From DATAEK01 sp036258055 (GTDB lineage: Bacteria; Acidobacteriota; Vicinamibacteria; Vicinamibacterales; 2-12-FULL-66-21), in NCBI GenBank assembly GCA_036258055.1, contig DATAEK010000028.1:1-7908 (forward strand): 7,908 nt of DNA. Reading direction: 5' to 3'. The notes under the pieces were generated by a model. The model had not been told where the DNA came from, searched no databases, and worked only from the letters and a program-made list of their open reading frames with translations. This document shows positions 1 to 6,963 of the stretch, one piece after another. The translations under genes and the position numbers were made by a program. Numbering within the stretch: the stretch's first letter is position 1; every line of letters starts with the position of its first letter.

Positions 1-714
1 CAAGTAACTTCACGAGGCCACGAGGCCGATCTACACGCCAAGATCAGTCATCGTCACAACAGCCACGGGGATAGCACAGTCCCGTATTCCTCCGCTGGTC
101 GGATGTGCCGGTTTACGCGCGTCTAATTCCACCCCGCTCCCTCCACCTCCCGGTGGCCGTCACCGAGGGGAGCCTCACAGAAAACCTCAATAAAACTGGG
201 GTGCGGCTGTGGGCCTGATGCTCCGTCGATCAGGACGGTGAAATCGTTCGGCACAGATGCCGTACGCGCGGACGAGAGTTCGATCGCGGCCTCCGCACGT
301 GGAAGGACGCCACCGCCAAGGGTACCGGCGGTCTTCCGTTACCCCGGTGTAACCGACAGAGTGCAACAAGAGCAGATCTGGCTCCGTTCGCTCTTCGGGA
401 CCTCCAGCGCCGAAAGCGGGTCAGAGGAATCGCGCAAGCCACGTTCGCCGGTCCGTTTTCGAGATCACTCACGACCTCGTCCGACAGCCTGGGACTTTCT
501 GCAACGCCCTAGGACCCCCAGGGCCCAAGCTTGAAACGACGCGTTTTCCGGCGTTTTTCTGCACTCTCCCGATTTGGCCGTAACTCCCTGGTGCTAGCGT
601 TCGACGTGCAGGCGCGGTGCGGGCGCGTCGCGGCATCGAAGCGCCGTCGCGGCGTCACCCCTGGTTCACCCGGAACGACCTCCTGCACGCGACACCTCGG
701 GAAGGCAGAAAGCC
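1..714. other. No recognisable gene upstream of integrase remnant
   Basis: About 700 bases with no convincing coding region. The open frames here (for example 238-534 + and 230-472 -) overlap one another on both strands. Their translations are arginine- and proline-rich strings without recognisable motifs, as expected from chance open frames in GC-rich DNA. I looked for a tRNA gene that could have served as the integrase target and found no cloverleaf. The position next to a decayed integrase suggests degraded mobile-element or flank DNA, but nothing in the sequence proves this. Confidence 0.55.
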
Positions 715-1809
715 ATGGCCACCGTCACGCTGACCGCTCGCTATCTCGATCAACTGAAGTCGCACGGGACACGGTACGAGGTGTTTGACGCGATCGTACC
801 GGGACTGGCGATCCGCGTGTCGGCCTCGGACCGCAAGACGTTCACGTTGTACTACCGCACCGCCGCCGGATGCGACGTGTCGGGCTCGGGCGCTATCCGG
901 ACGTCCTCCTGGAAAAGGCGCGGAAGATCGCCACGCAGCACCGCGGACGCATTTTCGGCGGTGCCGATCCCGTAGGCGAGAAGCAGACGGAGCACGCGCA
1001 GGACGACAACACGCTGCAGGCGCTCTACGAGCTGTATCGCAGTCGCAAGGAGAAGGTCCTGCGCAGCTGGTCCGAAGTCCGCCGCATCTTGGAGAAGGAA
1101 GTCCTGCCGGCCTGGCGGCGTCGGCGGGTCGCGGATATCCGGCGCCGTGACGTGCGCGAACTCGTGGAGCAGAAGGCACAGACCGCCCCGATCCAGGGCA
1201 ACCGCGTGCTGGATCGCATCTCCGCGCTGTTCACGTTTGCCGTGGATCAGGATTGGATCGAAGCGAATCCGGCGTGGCGGATCAAGAAACCGGGATCTGA
1301 ACGCAGTCGCGATCGCGTGCTCACCCGCGACGAGCTACGCGAACTCTGGCCGCGCTCCATGAGACCGAGGCCACGAACGCTGACGGGACACCCAAGCCGC
1401 GACTCTCGCAGGCGCTGAACGATGTCTTCCTCGTGATGCTGCTCACGGCACAGCGCTGCGGGGAGGTGTGCCAAATGCAATGGCGCGAGGTGGACCTAGA
1501 CACCGGCTGGTGGTTGATTCCCGGCGATGTCTCGAAGAACCATGACCCGCACCGGGTGCCGATCACCTCGATGGTCCTTGAAATCCTAGTTCGACGAGCA
1601 CGTGCGGAGAACGCCGACGACCGATACGTGTTCTCAAATCACCGCCACACCTGTGTGGCTGATCGGGCAAGAAGGCGGCAGCCATCCTCTGCAAGGGCGG
1701 AGTCTCGTTCCACTTCCGCGCGCACGACTTGCGACGGACCGCGGCGTCGTACATGGGCGAAGCGGGTGTCGATCGCTTTCACATCGCGCATGTCCTGAAC
1801 CATCGCAGC
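715..1809 (+). pseudogene. Tyrosine-recombinase integrase (DUF4102/P4 type), frameshifted and C-terminally truncated
   Basis: Remnant of a phage/island integrase, which would catalyse site-specific DNA insertion and excision. The ATG at 715 follows a GGGAAGG Shine-Dalgarno-like sequence at 699-705. The reading passes through three frames. The first segment (715 to about 867) encodes a DUF4102 arm-binding domain (RYEVFDAIVPGLAIRVS). The second (about 868-1349) encodes the rest of that domain (VGLGRYPD) and the SAM-like core-binding domain. The third and fourth (about 1350-1670, then 1672-1809) encode the catalytic domain. Three single-base losses restore continuity: near 866-868, after TGG at 1347-1349, and near 1670. 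Catalytic residues visible are Arg (1454-1456, in TAQRCGEV), Lys (1535-1537, SKNHDPHRVP), the His and Arg of HDLRR (1723-1734) and the second His (LNHRS, 1801-1803). Similarity stops at 1809, before the tyrosine nucleophile. The family is usually about 400 aa; about 365 codons remain. It is almost certainly inactive, although some frameshifts could be sequencing errors. Confidence 0.88.
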
Positions 1810-1810
1810 C

Positions 1811-1882
1811 CTCTCGCTCCCGGCGGTCCAGCCAGGCGGTCAGCACTCCCAGCATCATCTGCAGCGCCGCGAGGTCGATCAC
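1811..1882 (-). pseudogene. Fragment of transposase N-terminus (DDE integrase-core type)
   Basis: On the minus strand a GTG-initiated frame reads VIDLAALQMMLGVLTAWLDR followed by RERE. This resembles from memory the N-terminal helix of integrase-core (DDE) transposases, where such a hydrophobic helix leads into a stretch like AYLxEENRLLRRQL. The resemblance stops at 1811, exactly where integrase similarity ends on the other strand, and the frame then only reads antisense integrase sequence. I therefore interpret it as a 24-codon leftover of an insertion sequence joined to the broken 3' end of the integrase. No terminal inverted repeat or target duplication is visible. The family call rests on a short stretch and is tentative. 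Confidence 0.42.
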
Positions 1883-1941
1883 GAGCCGGAGCTTATATCA
1901 TGACTGCGCGAACGATGTCGGCCGACTTGTGGAACACTACG

Positions 1942-1998
1942 GGCAAATGGCAAGTGGCAAATGGCAGTGGCAATGGGAGTCTCTCCCATTGCCATTTG
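1942..1998. repeat. GGCAAAT heptamer tract with adjoining palindrome
   Basis: Five near-tandem units run from 1942 to 1974: GGCAAAT, GGCAAGT, GGCAAAT, GGCAGT and GGCAAT. The last unit enters a hairpin with arms GGCAATGGGAG (1969-1979) and CTCCCATTGCC (1983-1993), perfectly complementary around a three-base loop TCT. The distal side ends in CCATTTG, the reverse complement of the heptamer core. There is no T-run, so it is not a classical terminator for either side, though the stem could stop or protect the mRNA of the 2037-5495 gene, whose stop is about 40 bp away. It looks like a small dispersed intergenic repeat. Confidence 0.7.
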
Positions 1999-2013
1999 TA
2001 TCCGCTACCGTTC

Positions 2014-2028
2014 GCCTGCTCGACAGGC
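2014..2028 (-). terminator. Weak hairpin just after hydrolase stop codon
   Basis: A 5-bp stem GCCTG/CAGGC with a five-base loop lies 8 bp beyond the stop codon of the 2037-5495 gene. No T-tract follows on the minus strand. It could contribute to transcription termination together with the stronger palindrome at 1969-1993, but the stem is short enough to occur by chance. Confidence 0.18.
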
Positions 2029-2036
2029 AGTTGATC

Positions 2037-5000
2037 TCAGCGAATTCGCTGGAACAACTCGTAGTGCAACCGCGGCAGTTCCGTTCCCAGCGGATTGACC
2101 GGGTTCGAGTAGTCCTGCGGTCGTGACCAGCGGCCAATCGTCACGCCGAAGGTGAGCGTGCCCACCGTGTGCGCGCCGAGGTAGCTTTCGTTCACGTCGA
2201 GTCTGACGGTGCCGGCAAGCCACGGCAGAATCAGCTGCGAGTACTTCACGCCCAGGCCGGCGGTATCGCCGAAGCCGGGCGCGTAGCGGTGGAGATAGAC
2301 GAGGTTCGCGTCGATCCAGGCGTTCGGGATGATCTCCGCCTGCACGGTTCCGCCCAGTTGATCGATCGTGTGCAGCAGCCCCTCGCTCGCGATGATGGTG
2401 CCGCCACTGATCGACTGGTTCAGCGTCACCACATCGGTCTCGTGAAGACCTTTCGAACCGAACGCGCCGAACCGTACGTTGGGAAGCAGGACGTCGAAGG
2501 TCAGCGTCGCGTGACTGAGCGACCCGGCGGACGCTTCGGAGCGCAGGTTTGCCGCTTTGAACGTCGTCGCGGCACCGAACTGGAACATTCCGTGCCGATA
2601 GAGGAGGCTGGCATCGATCTGACCCTCCTGGCGTCCCGAGTAGAACATGTATTCACCCTGCAGTTGCACGCCGAATGCCTTGCCAGGACCGAACGGCGCA
2701 AGGAACCGGCCGCTGCCGTTGTAGGTGTATTTCCCGGTACGGCCCGTACCGAACGTCGGCCCGATTGCCGCGTCGATGGAGGAAAACACCGGCGGGTGGC
2801 AGACGAAGGTCGGAGGCGCGGTGCCGCTGACCTGCACGACCTTGTTAGGTGCGGCCGGATCGTTAGTGGACAGGGTAATCGTCGCGGACTTCGCACCCGG
2901 CGACGTTGGATGGAATCGTATCGGCACGGCAACGCTATCGCCAGGCGCGATGCTCATCGGGAAGCTCAACACCGATGGGACTTCGAACTCCGATGACGAT
3001 GACGCGATGCTGGTGATCGTGAGGGTGCAGGAGCCGCTGTTGTTGATCGTGAGCGGCAGGTCTTTGAACTTGTTGGGATCGGCACACACCTCACCGAAGT
3101 CACCGTTGTCGGGCATGACCGTCACGATGGTGGCCTGGCCGACGTTGGCCTGAGCGGTGACGTTCACCGAGGGGTTGACCGGGTCGTCGCTCGGCACAGT
3201 CAGCGTCGCCGAGACGGGGCCGGGACCGGTCGGCGTGAACTGGACATGCAGGGGAAAACACGCACCCGGCGCCACCGAGAGCGGGAACCCGCCGGTCGGC
3301 GTCAGCACCGAAAAGCTGGGCGACGAGGATGTGATCGGAAAGACCGTCAGCGGACCGCCGCCGCCGTTGCAGACGTCGAGCGTTGCCGTCACCGTCGCCA
3401 GGCCGCAGGTGTCCGGGAACACCAGCGGTCCGGTGATCTGGATCTTCGGCGCCGTCGGAAATCCGGGCATCACGTCGTTGGTGAGCATCACATCATCGAT
3501 GACGATGCGGCCCTTGCTATCTCCAAAGGACGGACCGGCATTGAGGCGCACGGCGACGATGTTGGTGAGGTTGAGCGCGGCGCCATTGTTGAGAAAATCC
3601 GTGTTGCGTATGCGGATGGTCTCCATCTCGTTGTGCCAGCCGCCGTTGCGCTGATAAGGCTCTTCGAGGCCGCCGCCATACGCGCCGATGTTAATGGTGC
3701 TGGTCACGCCGAGGCCATCGCGTAGCGTCAACGAAAATGTGAGATCGCCCAACACCGCCGTGGTGTTCGGATGCTGCGTGCCTTGCGCGCCGCGCAGCGA
3801 GAGATACAGGAACCGCGTGAAGTCGTTGGCGCCGCTGACGATCTGCCATTCATAGAAGCGGTCCGTGTCGGTCCAGTCGAACACCACTCCGCGCGTCACA
3901 TCCGTGTCGCCGCCCTGCGTGGCACCGTTAAACGGATCACCCGCACTGAAGGAGAAGTCGCTGTTGTTGTCGTTGAGAAAGCCTTCGGTCAGGTGCTCGA
4001 CATTGAATGTGACGGTGCCACCCGAGCTGCTGACGTTCGGCGAGGTTTGCGTCTGGTAGTCGTCGATGACGAAGTTGCCGACCGACGCCCCGTTGCGATA
4101 TTCATTGCTGACGACGATGCAGGGGTTGGCGGTCGAAACGCCGATCGGATGAAAGTCCTCGTATTGGCGTGTCAGGAAGTCCAGCGCCGGAACGTTGCCT
4201 TCCACGTAGTGTTCGACCAGTGGCAAGAGATAGCCCAGCTGGATCAGGTGGGTATTGGCGCGCCCAATCGGACAGGGCCCGCTAAAGGCTTCGCCGGCGG
4301 CCGGTTCGTCGTGAAAATCCCCGTGGCCGCTGCCCTGAACGATCGTCGATTGCTTGTAGCCGGTGGCGCGATCCGCGAGATGGAACGTCTGGCACAGGTC
4401 GCAGCCTGCCCCACCATTCACGTCGCTGTCGCCCGAGGCTGTCCACAGATGGTAGTTGGCATCATGCGGATTGGCGACGTTCGTGCCGTTGAAGTCCGTC
4501 GGCAACATGCTGCTGATCAGCCGTATATCCGGCCGGCTGTAGTGAGTCGGCGTCACGGCTCCATGAAAGAGTCTGTTATAGGCAATCGCCACGCCTTCCG
4601 CGCCGCGACTGTGGCCGATCCACACGATGCGATGTGAATCGAGATGGCCGGCCAGCGCGCCGCCCCCAACGGCTCCCGCCTCCGCCTGGTCCAAGAATGC
4701 ATCTGTGTGACCCAGCGTCGTGGTCGCCGCGAACTCCGGGCCCGGCTCCGTATTGTTGTTGTGGCTCATGACCACGTAGCCATGCGAGGCCAGGTGGTTG
4801 CCGATGTGGTCGTACCAGCGGAAGTCGTGGCCATTGCCGCGGCTGATGATAACGACGGGCAGCCGGCCCATGGCCGCGATGTTGGTCGGAAAGTAGAGGT
4901 CCTCGCCGAGCTTGTCGCCGGGAATGCCGAAGCTCGAGGCGACACCCGAGTCGAGGTTGTAAATCTGTTCGGTGACGGCGTGGGGACCTAACGCCGTCGT

Positions 5001-5495
5001 GTCGCCGACCATGTAAAGCCCGGCTTCGCCGCTCAGGCCGTCGATAAAGTCGCCATCGCTCAGAGTGCCGTTCTGGTCGCAGTCGAGTACCACGTCGTAG
5101 GGCACGCCGATACTGGCCCCCGCGTCGGCGTTCAATGTCGACGCCGCCGCCACTTCGAAAGTGTTCGCCTGGATCGTGCCCGCGACGAAGGTCGCTGTCA
5201 GCGCGCCGCCCGGCGTCACGTCGACCAGCGCCGGGGCGGTGCTCCAGTCGGACGGGCTCTTGTGCTTGACGACGAAGATGTTGCAGGTCTTGCCAACGAT
5301 GGCCGGAAAGCGCGTCGGATCGATCGCCACTTTCAGCGGAGCGTTCACGCTGAACGCCTTGACGTACTCGAAGAACGGGAACTGCGTGAGAGAGTTGCCC
5401 GCGAGTTCGGTCCTGGTAATCGCAGCGGTTGCAGCGAGCGGCACCAGCAGGAACACTGCGGCGAGCCTGAGGCTCAAGCTTGGTGTATGCGTCAC
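2037..5495 (-). CDS. Secreted alpha/beta-hydrolase fused to ASH repeats and a putative C-terminal beta-barrel
   Basis: 1152-aa exported mosaic protein. The start is GTG at 5493-5495, with GGAGGA 9 nt upstream. Residues 1-25 are a signal peptide (LAAVFLLVPLAATAA). An EF-hand/dockerin-like loop lies at 138-149 (Asp138, Asp140, Asn142, Asp149). The hydrolase spans about 155-450: VVIISRGNGHDF (oxyanion side) and LASHGYVVMSH, the elbow GHSRG with nucleophile Ser296, likely acid Asp356 or Asp358 (TASGDSD) and base His391 or His395 (GSGHGDFH). This resembles dienelactone-hydrolase, cutinase or PAF-acetylhydrolase-like esterases; the substrate is unknown. Residues about 460-675 look like a jelly-roll/carbohydrate-binding-like region (ending KGRIVIDDVMLTND). 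Residues 683-783 and 789-893 are two choice-of-anchor-D/ASH Ig-like domains, each with PLTV/TLTI and SATLT/SATIT strands and a Cys pair. Residues about 903-1125 show alternating amphipathic strands like an outer-membrane barrel, with a 27-residue tail. It probably follows the 5521-6156 gene in one operon. Hydrolase and ASH calls are firm; the barrel is inferred. Confidence 0.85.
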   Translation of the reverse strand: MTHTPSLSLRLAAVFLLVPLAATAAITRTELAGNSLTQFPFFEYVKAFSVNAPLKVAIDPTRFPAIVGKTCNIFVVKHKSPSDWSTAPALVDVTPGGALTATFVAGTIQANTFEVAAASTLNADAGASIGVPYDVVLDCDQNGTLSDGDFIDGLSGEAGLYMVGDTTALGPHAVTEQIYNLDSGVASSFGIPGDKLGEDLYFPTNIAAMGRLPVVIISRGNGHDFRWYDHIGNHLASHGYVVMSHNNNTEPGPEFAATTTLGHTDAFLDQAEAGAVGGGALAGHLDSHRIVWIGHSRGAEGVAIAYNRLFHGAVTPTHYSRPDIRLISSMLPTDFNGTNVANPHDANYHLWTASGDSDVNGGAGCDLCQTFHLADRATGYKQSTIVQGSGHGDFHDEPAAGEAFSGPCPIGRANTHLIQLGYLLPLVEHYVEGNVPALDFLTRQYEDFHPIGVSTANPCIVVSNEYRNGASVGNFVIDDYQTQTSPNVSSSGGTVTFNVEHLTEGFLNDNNSDFSFSAGDPFNGATQGGDTDVTRGVVFDWTDTDRFYEWQIVSGANDFTRFLYLSLRGAQGTQHPNTTAVLGDLTFSLTLRDGLGVTSTINIGAYGGGLEEPYQRNGGWHNEMETIRIRNTDFLNNGAALNLTNIVAVRLNAGPSFGDSKGRIVIDDVMLTNDVMPGFPTAPKIQITGPLVFPDTCGLATVTATLDVCNGGGGPLTVFPITSSSPSFSVLTPTGGFPLSVAPGACFPLHVQFTPTGPGPVSATLTVPSDDPVNPSVNVTAQANVGQATIVTVMPDNGDFGEVCADPNKFKDLPLTINNSGSCTLTITSIASSSSEFEVPSVLSFPMSIAPGDSVAVPIRFHPTSPGAKSATITLSTNDPAAPNKVVQVSGTAPPTFVCHPPVFSSIDAAIGPTFGTGRTGKYTYNGSGRFLAPFGPGKAFGVQLQGEYMFYSGRQEGQIDASLLYRHGMFQFGAATTFKAANLRSEASAGSLSHATLTFDVLLPNVRFGAFGSKGLHETDVVTLNQSISGGTIIASEGLLHTIDQLGGTVQAEIIPNAWIDANLVYLHRYAPGFGDTAGLGVKYSQLILPWLAGTVRLDVNESYLGAHTVGTLTFGVTIGRWSRPQDYSNPVNPLGTELPRLHYELFQRIR

Positions 5496-5517
5496 TACGG
5501 TTCGTCCTCCGTGACGC
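5489..5517 (-). promoter_or_regulatory. Start-site stem-loop with Shine-Dalgarno in loop
   Basis: A perfect 7-bp inverted repeat (GCGTCAC at 5489-5495, GTGACGC at 5511-5517) encloses a 15-base loop. In the minus-strand mRNA the GGAGGA Shine-Dalgarno (5505-5510) lies in the loop and the GUG start codon (5493-5495) forms part of the 3' stem. The upstream gene stops at 5521-5523, four to six bases from the stem. A ribosome finishing that gene would open the stem, so the structure suggests translational coupling. The Shine-Dalgarno supports the GTG start; the coupling role is inference. Confidence 0.45.
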
Positions 5518-5520
5518 TCG

Positions 5521-6156
5521 TTAGTCAGGCTTTCTGGTGGCTTTCGCCGTCGGCAATCGCCAGGATTCTGCCAGCGCTTTTTCCTGGGGCGAGTACTGCA
5601 GGACGAGCTCGGCGCCTGTAGTCCGCAGCAGCGACGCCAGATCCTGTGCCGCGACCGGCGGGCGCGCGACGGCGGCGATCTTCGCCCGCCCGAATGCGCG
5701 CACGCCGACTTTCTCGGCGAGGGCGCGTTCAGATTCGATGAGGGCCGGCGTCAGGCGCTCCGGCAGTTGCGGAGTGCCGAACCAGATGGGGGCGGTACCG
5801 ACATCGACGTCGCCCGGCACGATGCCGATGACGCGGCCCGACTTGTCGCCCTGGTTCAGCCGATGTATCGGGACATTTCCTGCGAACAGCACCGGCTCCA
5901 ACGTGTTGCGCGGGATCACGTACGCTGGATCCACCGCGAGCACCACGAGGGTGCCCGTTGCGACCATGCGGCCTCCTTTGGTCCAGGTGTCCTGGTATGG
6001 CGTTGCCAGAGTGAAGCGCCGCACCGCGAGGATGCCCTTGACCGCTGCCGGTGTGGCCGGAGCCGCGACCTGGGTGGAGAGAGCGTTCGACTGGCATACA
6101 CCGAGAACGGGCATGCCAAGAAGAAAGGCAAAGAGAACAACCGCTGGAATATTCAT
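5521..6156 (-). CDS. Exported protein of unknown function, 211 aa
   Basis: I do not recognise this family. The chosen start is the ATG at 6154-6156, with a weak AGGGG about 6 nt upstream. It is followed by a hydrophobic segment (PAVVLFAFLLGMPVLGV, residues 4-20) that looks like a signal sequence, although the usual basic n-region is missing. The frame stays open upstream to a TTG at 6234, but that would place CPYCRGKR before the signal and would overlap a possible promoter. Cys21 is preceded by LGV, a poor lipobox. The mature part has beta-rich stretches (GRMVATGTLVVLAVDP, SGRVIGIVPGDVDVG) and a charged helical segment (about residues 135-155, ALIESERALAEKVG). No catalytic motif is visible. 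It lies 25 bp upstream of the large hydrolase on the same strand and is probably co-transcribed, so it may be a periplasmic or envelope partner of that protein. Confidence 0.72.
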   Translation of the reverse strand: MNIPAVVLFAFLLGMPVLGVCQSNALSTQVAAPATPAAVKGILAVRRFTLATPYQDTWTKGGRMVATGTLVVLAVDPAYVIPRNTLEPVLFAGNVPIHRLNQGDKSGRVIGIVPGDVDVGTAPIWFGTPQLPERLTPALIESERALAEKVGVRAFGRAKIAAVARPPVAAQDLASLLRTTGAELVLQYSPQEKALAESWRLPTAKATRKPD

Positions 6157-6205
6157 GCGCTTGCCCCTGCAATACGGGCACAGGACATTCGGTGGGACTG
6201 TCGGA

Positions 6206-6234
6206 AGTATCCCGGTTCTCTCAGTCGTAATCAA
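6206..6234 (-). promoter_or_regulatory. Candidate sigma-70-type promoter for the two-gene unit
   Basis: On the minus strand TTGATT (6229-6234) and GATACT (6206-6211) are separated by exactly 17 bases, each matching four of six consensus positions. Initiation would fall near 6199, giving a leader of roughly 43 nt before the ATG at 6156. Its location supports the ATG start over the TTG at 6234. Matches of this quality can arise by chance. Confidence 0.3.
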
Positions 6235-6359
6235 TCTGGAATGTGAGCCGAACGAACGCCCGCGTGGGAATACTCGCGAGGGGCTATCTCATCCGTGGGC
6301 GTCCCGCTGAATTTACCGGGCGTTCGGACGCCATTCAGTAATCCGCGAAGACGATCGCG

Positions 6360-6940
6360 TCATCTACTACCAAGTGCACGGAGACCTGTGGTCAGTGTAT
6401 CGACTGCAGTTGAAAGGGTCTCATTGCGGTACTCGGGCGCACAATCTTCCCTTGCGACCAGAGGCCGCAGCCTGCCGTCCGCGATCGCAAACGCGCCGAA
6501 ATACTTGCCAACGATCAAATATTTGTTGCCACTACGATGGAGAAGAAAGAGTGCAGTGGTTCCGGCCTGCAATGGCGGCAACGCCGGCTCCTTTTGCGTG
6601 AACTGGACTCCGCTGACCATCACGGTTCCACCAACTTGAGATACTACGACGCGTGGAACCATTCCTGGTGTGGGGGCCCGCGCAGGCGGCTGCGGCGTAG
6701 GCCGCCGGGCCCACGCCATCGCGACCTCCGTCGTAACAGCCTGCGTCAACGACCGCACACCGGAGCCGACCTCGAAAGATCGAGTCGGCTGTCCCGCCGA
6801 GTGGCCGTTCGAGCGTACCACGTCGGCTCGGCAAGTCGGCATCGTCGGCGCGCTGCGGAGCGCCCGCGGCGAAGCAACGGCGGAACGGAAACGCCAGCCA
6901 GCGCCACGAGCGCGACGGATCGTCGCAGGTCTAGTCTCAA
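6360..6940 (-). pseudogene. Frameshifted remnant of exported protein gene
   Basis: The 3' part reads like real protein: about residues 50-204 of the open frame include SLTQAVTTEV, VVVSQVGGTVMVSGVQF, EPALPPLQAGTTALFLLHR and NKYLIVGKYFGAFAIADGRL, ending at the TGA at 6360-6362. The VSQ-GG, TALFLLHR and DG-LRPL pattern resembles, from memory, small secreted proteins of Acidobacteria. The 5' part of that frame is arginine-rich and unnatural. In another minus frame, starting at the TTG at 6938-6940, there is a good signal peptide (LDLRRSVALVALAGVSVPPL). Joining this to the ASPRALRSAPTM stretch of the main frame needs one frameshift at about 6880-6895. No Shine-Dalgarno precedes the TTG; the hairpin element at 6941-6963 abuts it directly, so the true start is probably lost. 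Function unknown. Confidence 0.5.
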
Positions 6941-6963
6941 TCCGAGGGGCTTTGCCCCTCGGA
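6941..6963. repeat. Perfect 10-bp hairpin, TTT loop
   Basis: TCCGAGGGGC (6941-6950) and GCCCCTCGGA (6954-6963) are exact reverse complements around a TTT loop. On either strand no T-run follows, so it is not a standard intrinsic terminator, although it lies downstream of the DinB gene stop and could act as one. It sits immediately next to the CTCGCTCG-rich tract and ends exactly where the remnant gene's signal-peptide frame begins. Together these suggest a dispersed intergenic repeat. Confidence 0.65.

Noticed and set aside
90..152. Possible tRNA 3' end (TCTAATTCC followed by CGCTCCCTCCACC) as integrase attachment site
   Set aside because: It resembles a T-arm and acceptor only loosely. No matching 5' acceptor, D-arm or anticodon arm could be found upstream, and no second copy of the sequence is visible beyond the integrase.
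31..160. Minus-strand frame of about 43 codons ending at TAG 31-33
   Set aside because: The tail reads plausibly but has no start codon, no ribosome-binding site and no family resemblance, and is closed upstream by a stop.
230..534. Overlapping open frames on both strands in the left flank
   Set aside because: They overlap each other, are rich in Arg, Pro and Ser and lack motifs, as expected of chance frames in GC-rich sequence.
655..1179. Minus-strand open frame of 174 codons
   Set aside because: It is antisense to the integrase, whose motifs identify the true coding strand; the translation is Arg/Pro/Ala-rich noise.
2169..4991. Several long plus-strand open frames (for example 2169-2996, 3771-4637, 4644-4991)
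   Set aside because: All lie antisense to the 1152-aa hydrolase gene, whose domain motifs and signal peptide are clear. Long antisense frames are expected at this base composition.
6156..6234. Upstream TTG start (6234) for the 5521-6156 gene, giving 237 aa
   Set aside because: It would bury the signal sequence behind 26 residues and lies on the candidate -35 element; the ATG at 6156 directly precedes the hydrophobic segment.
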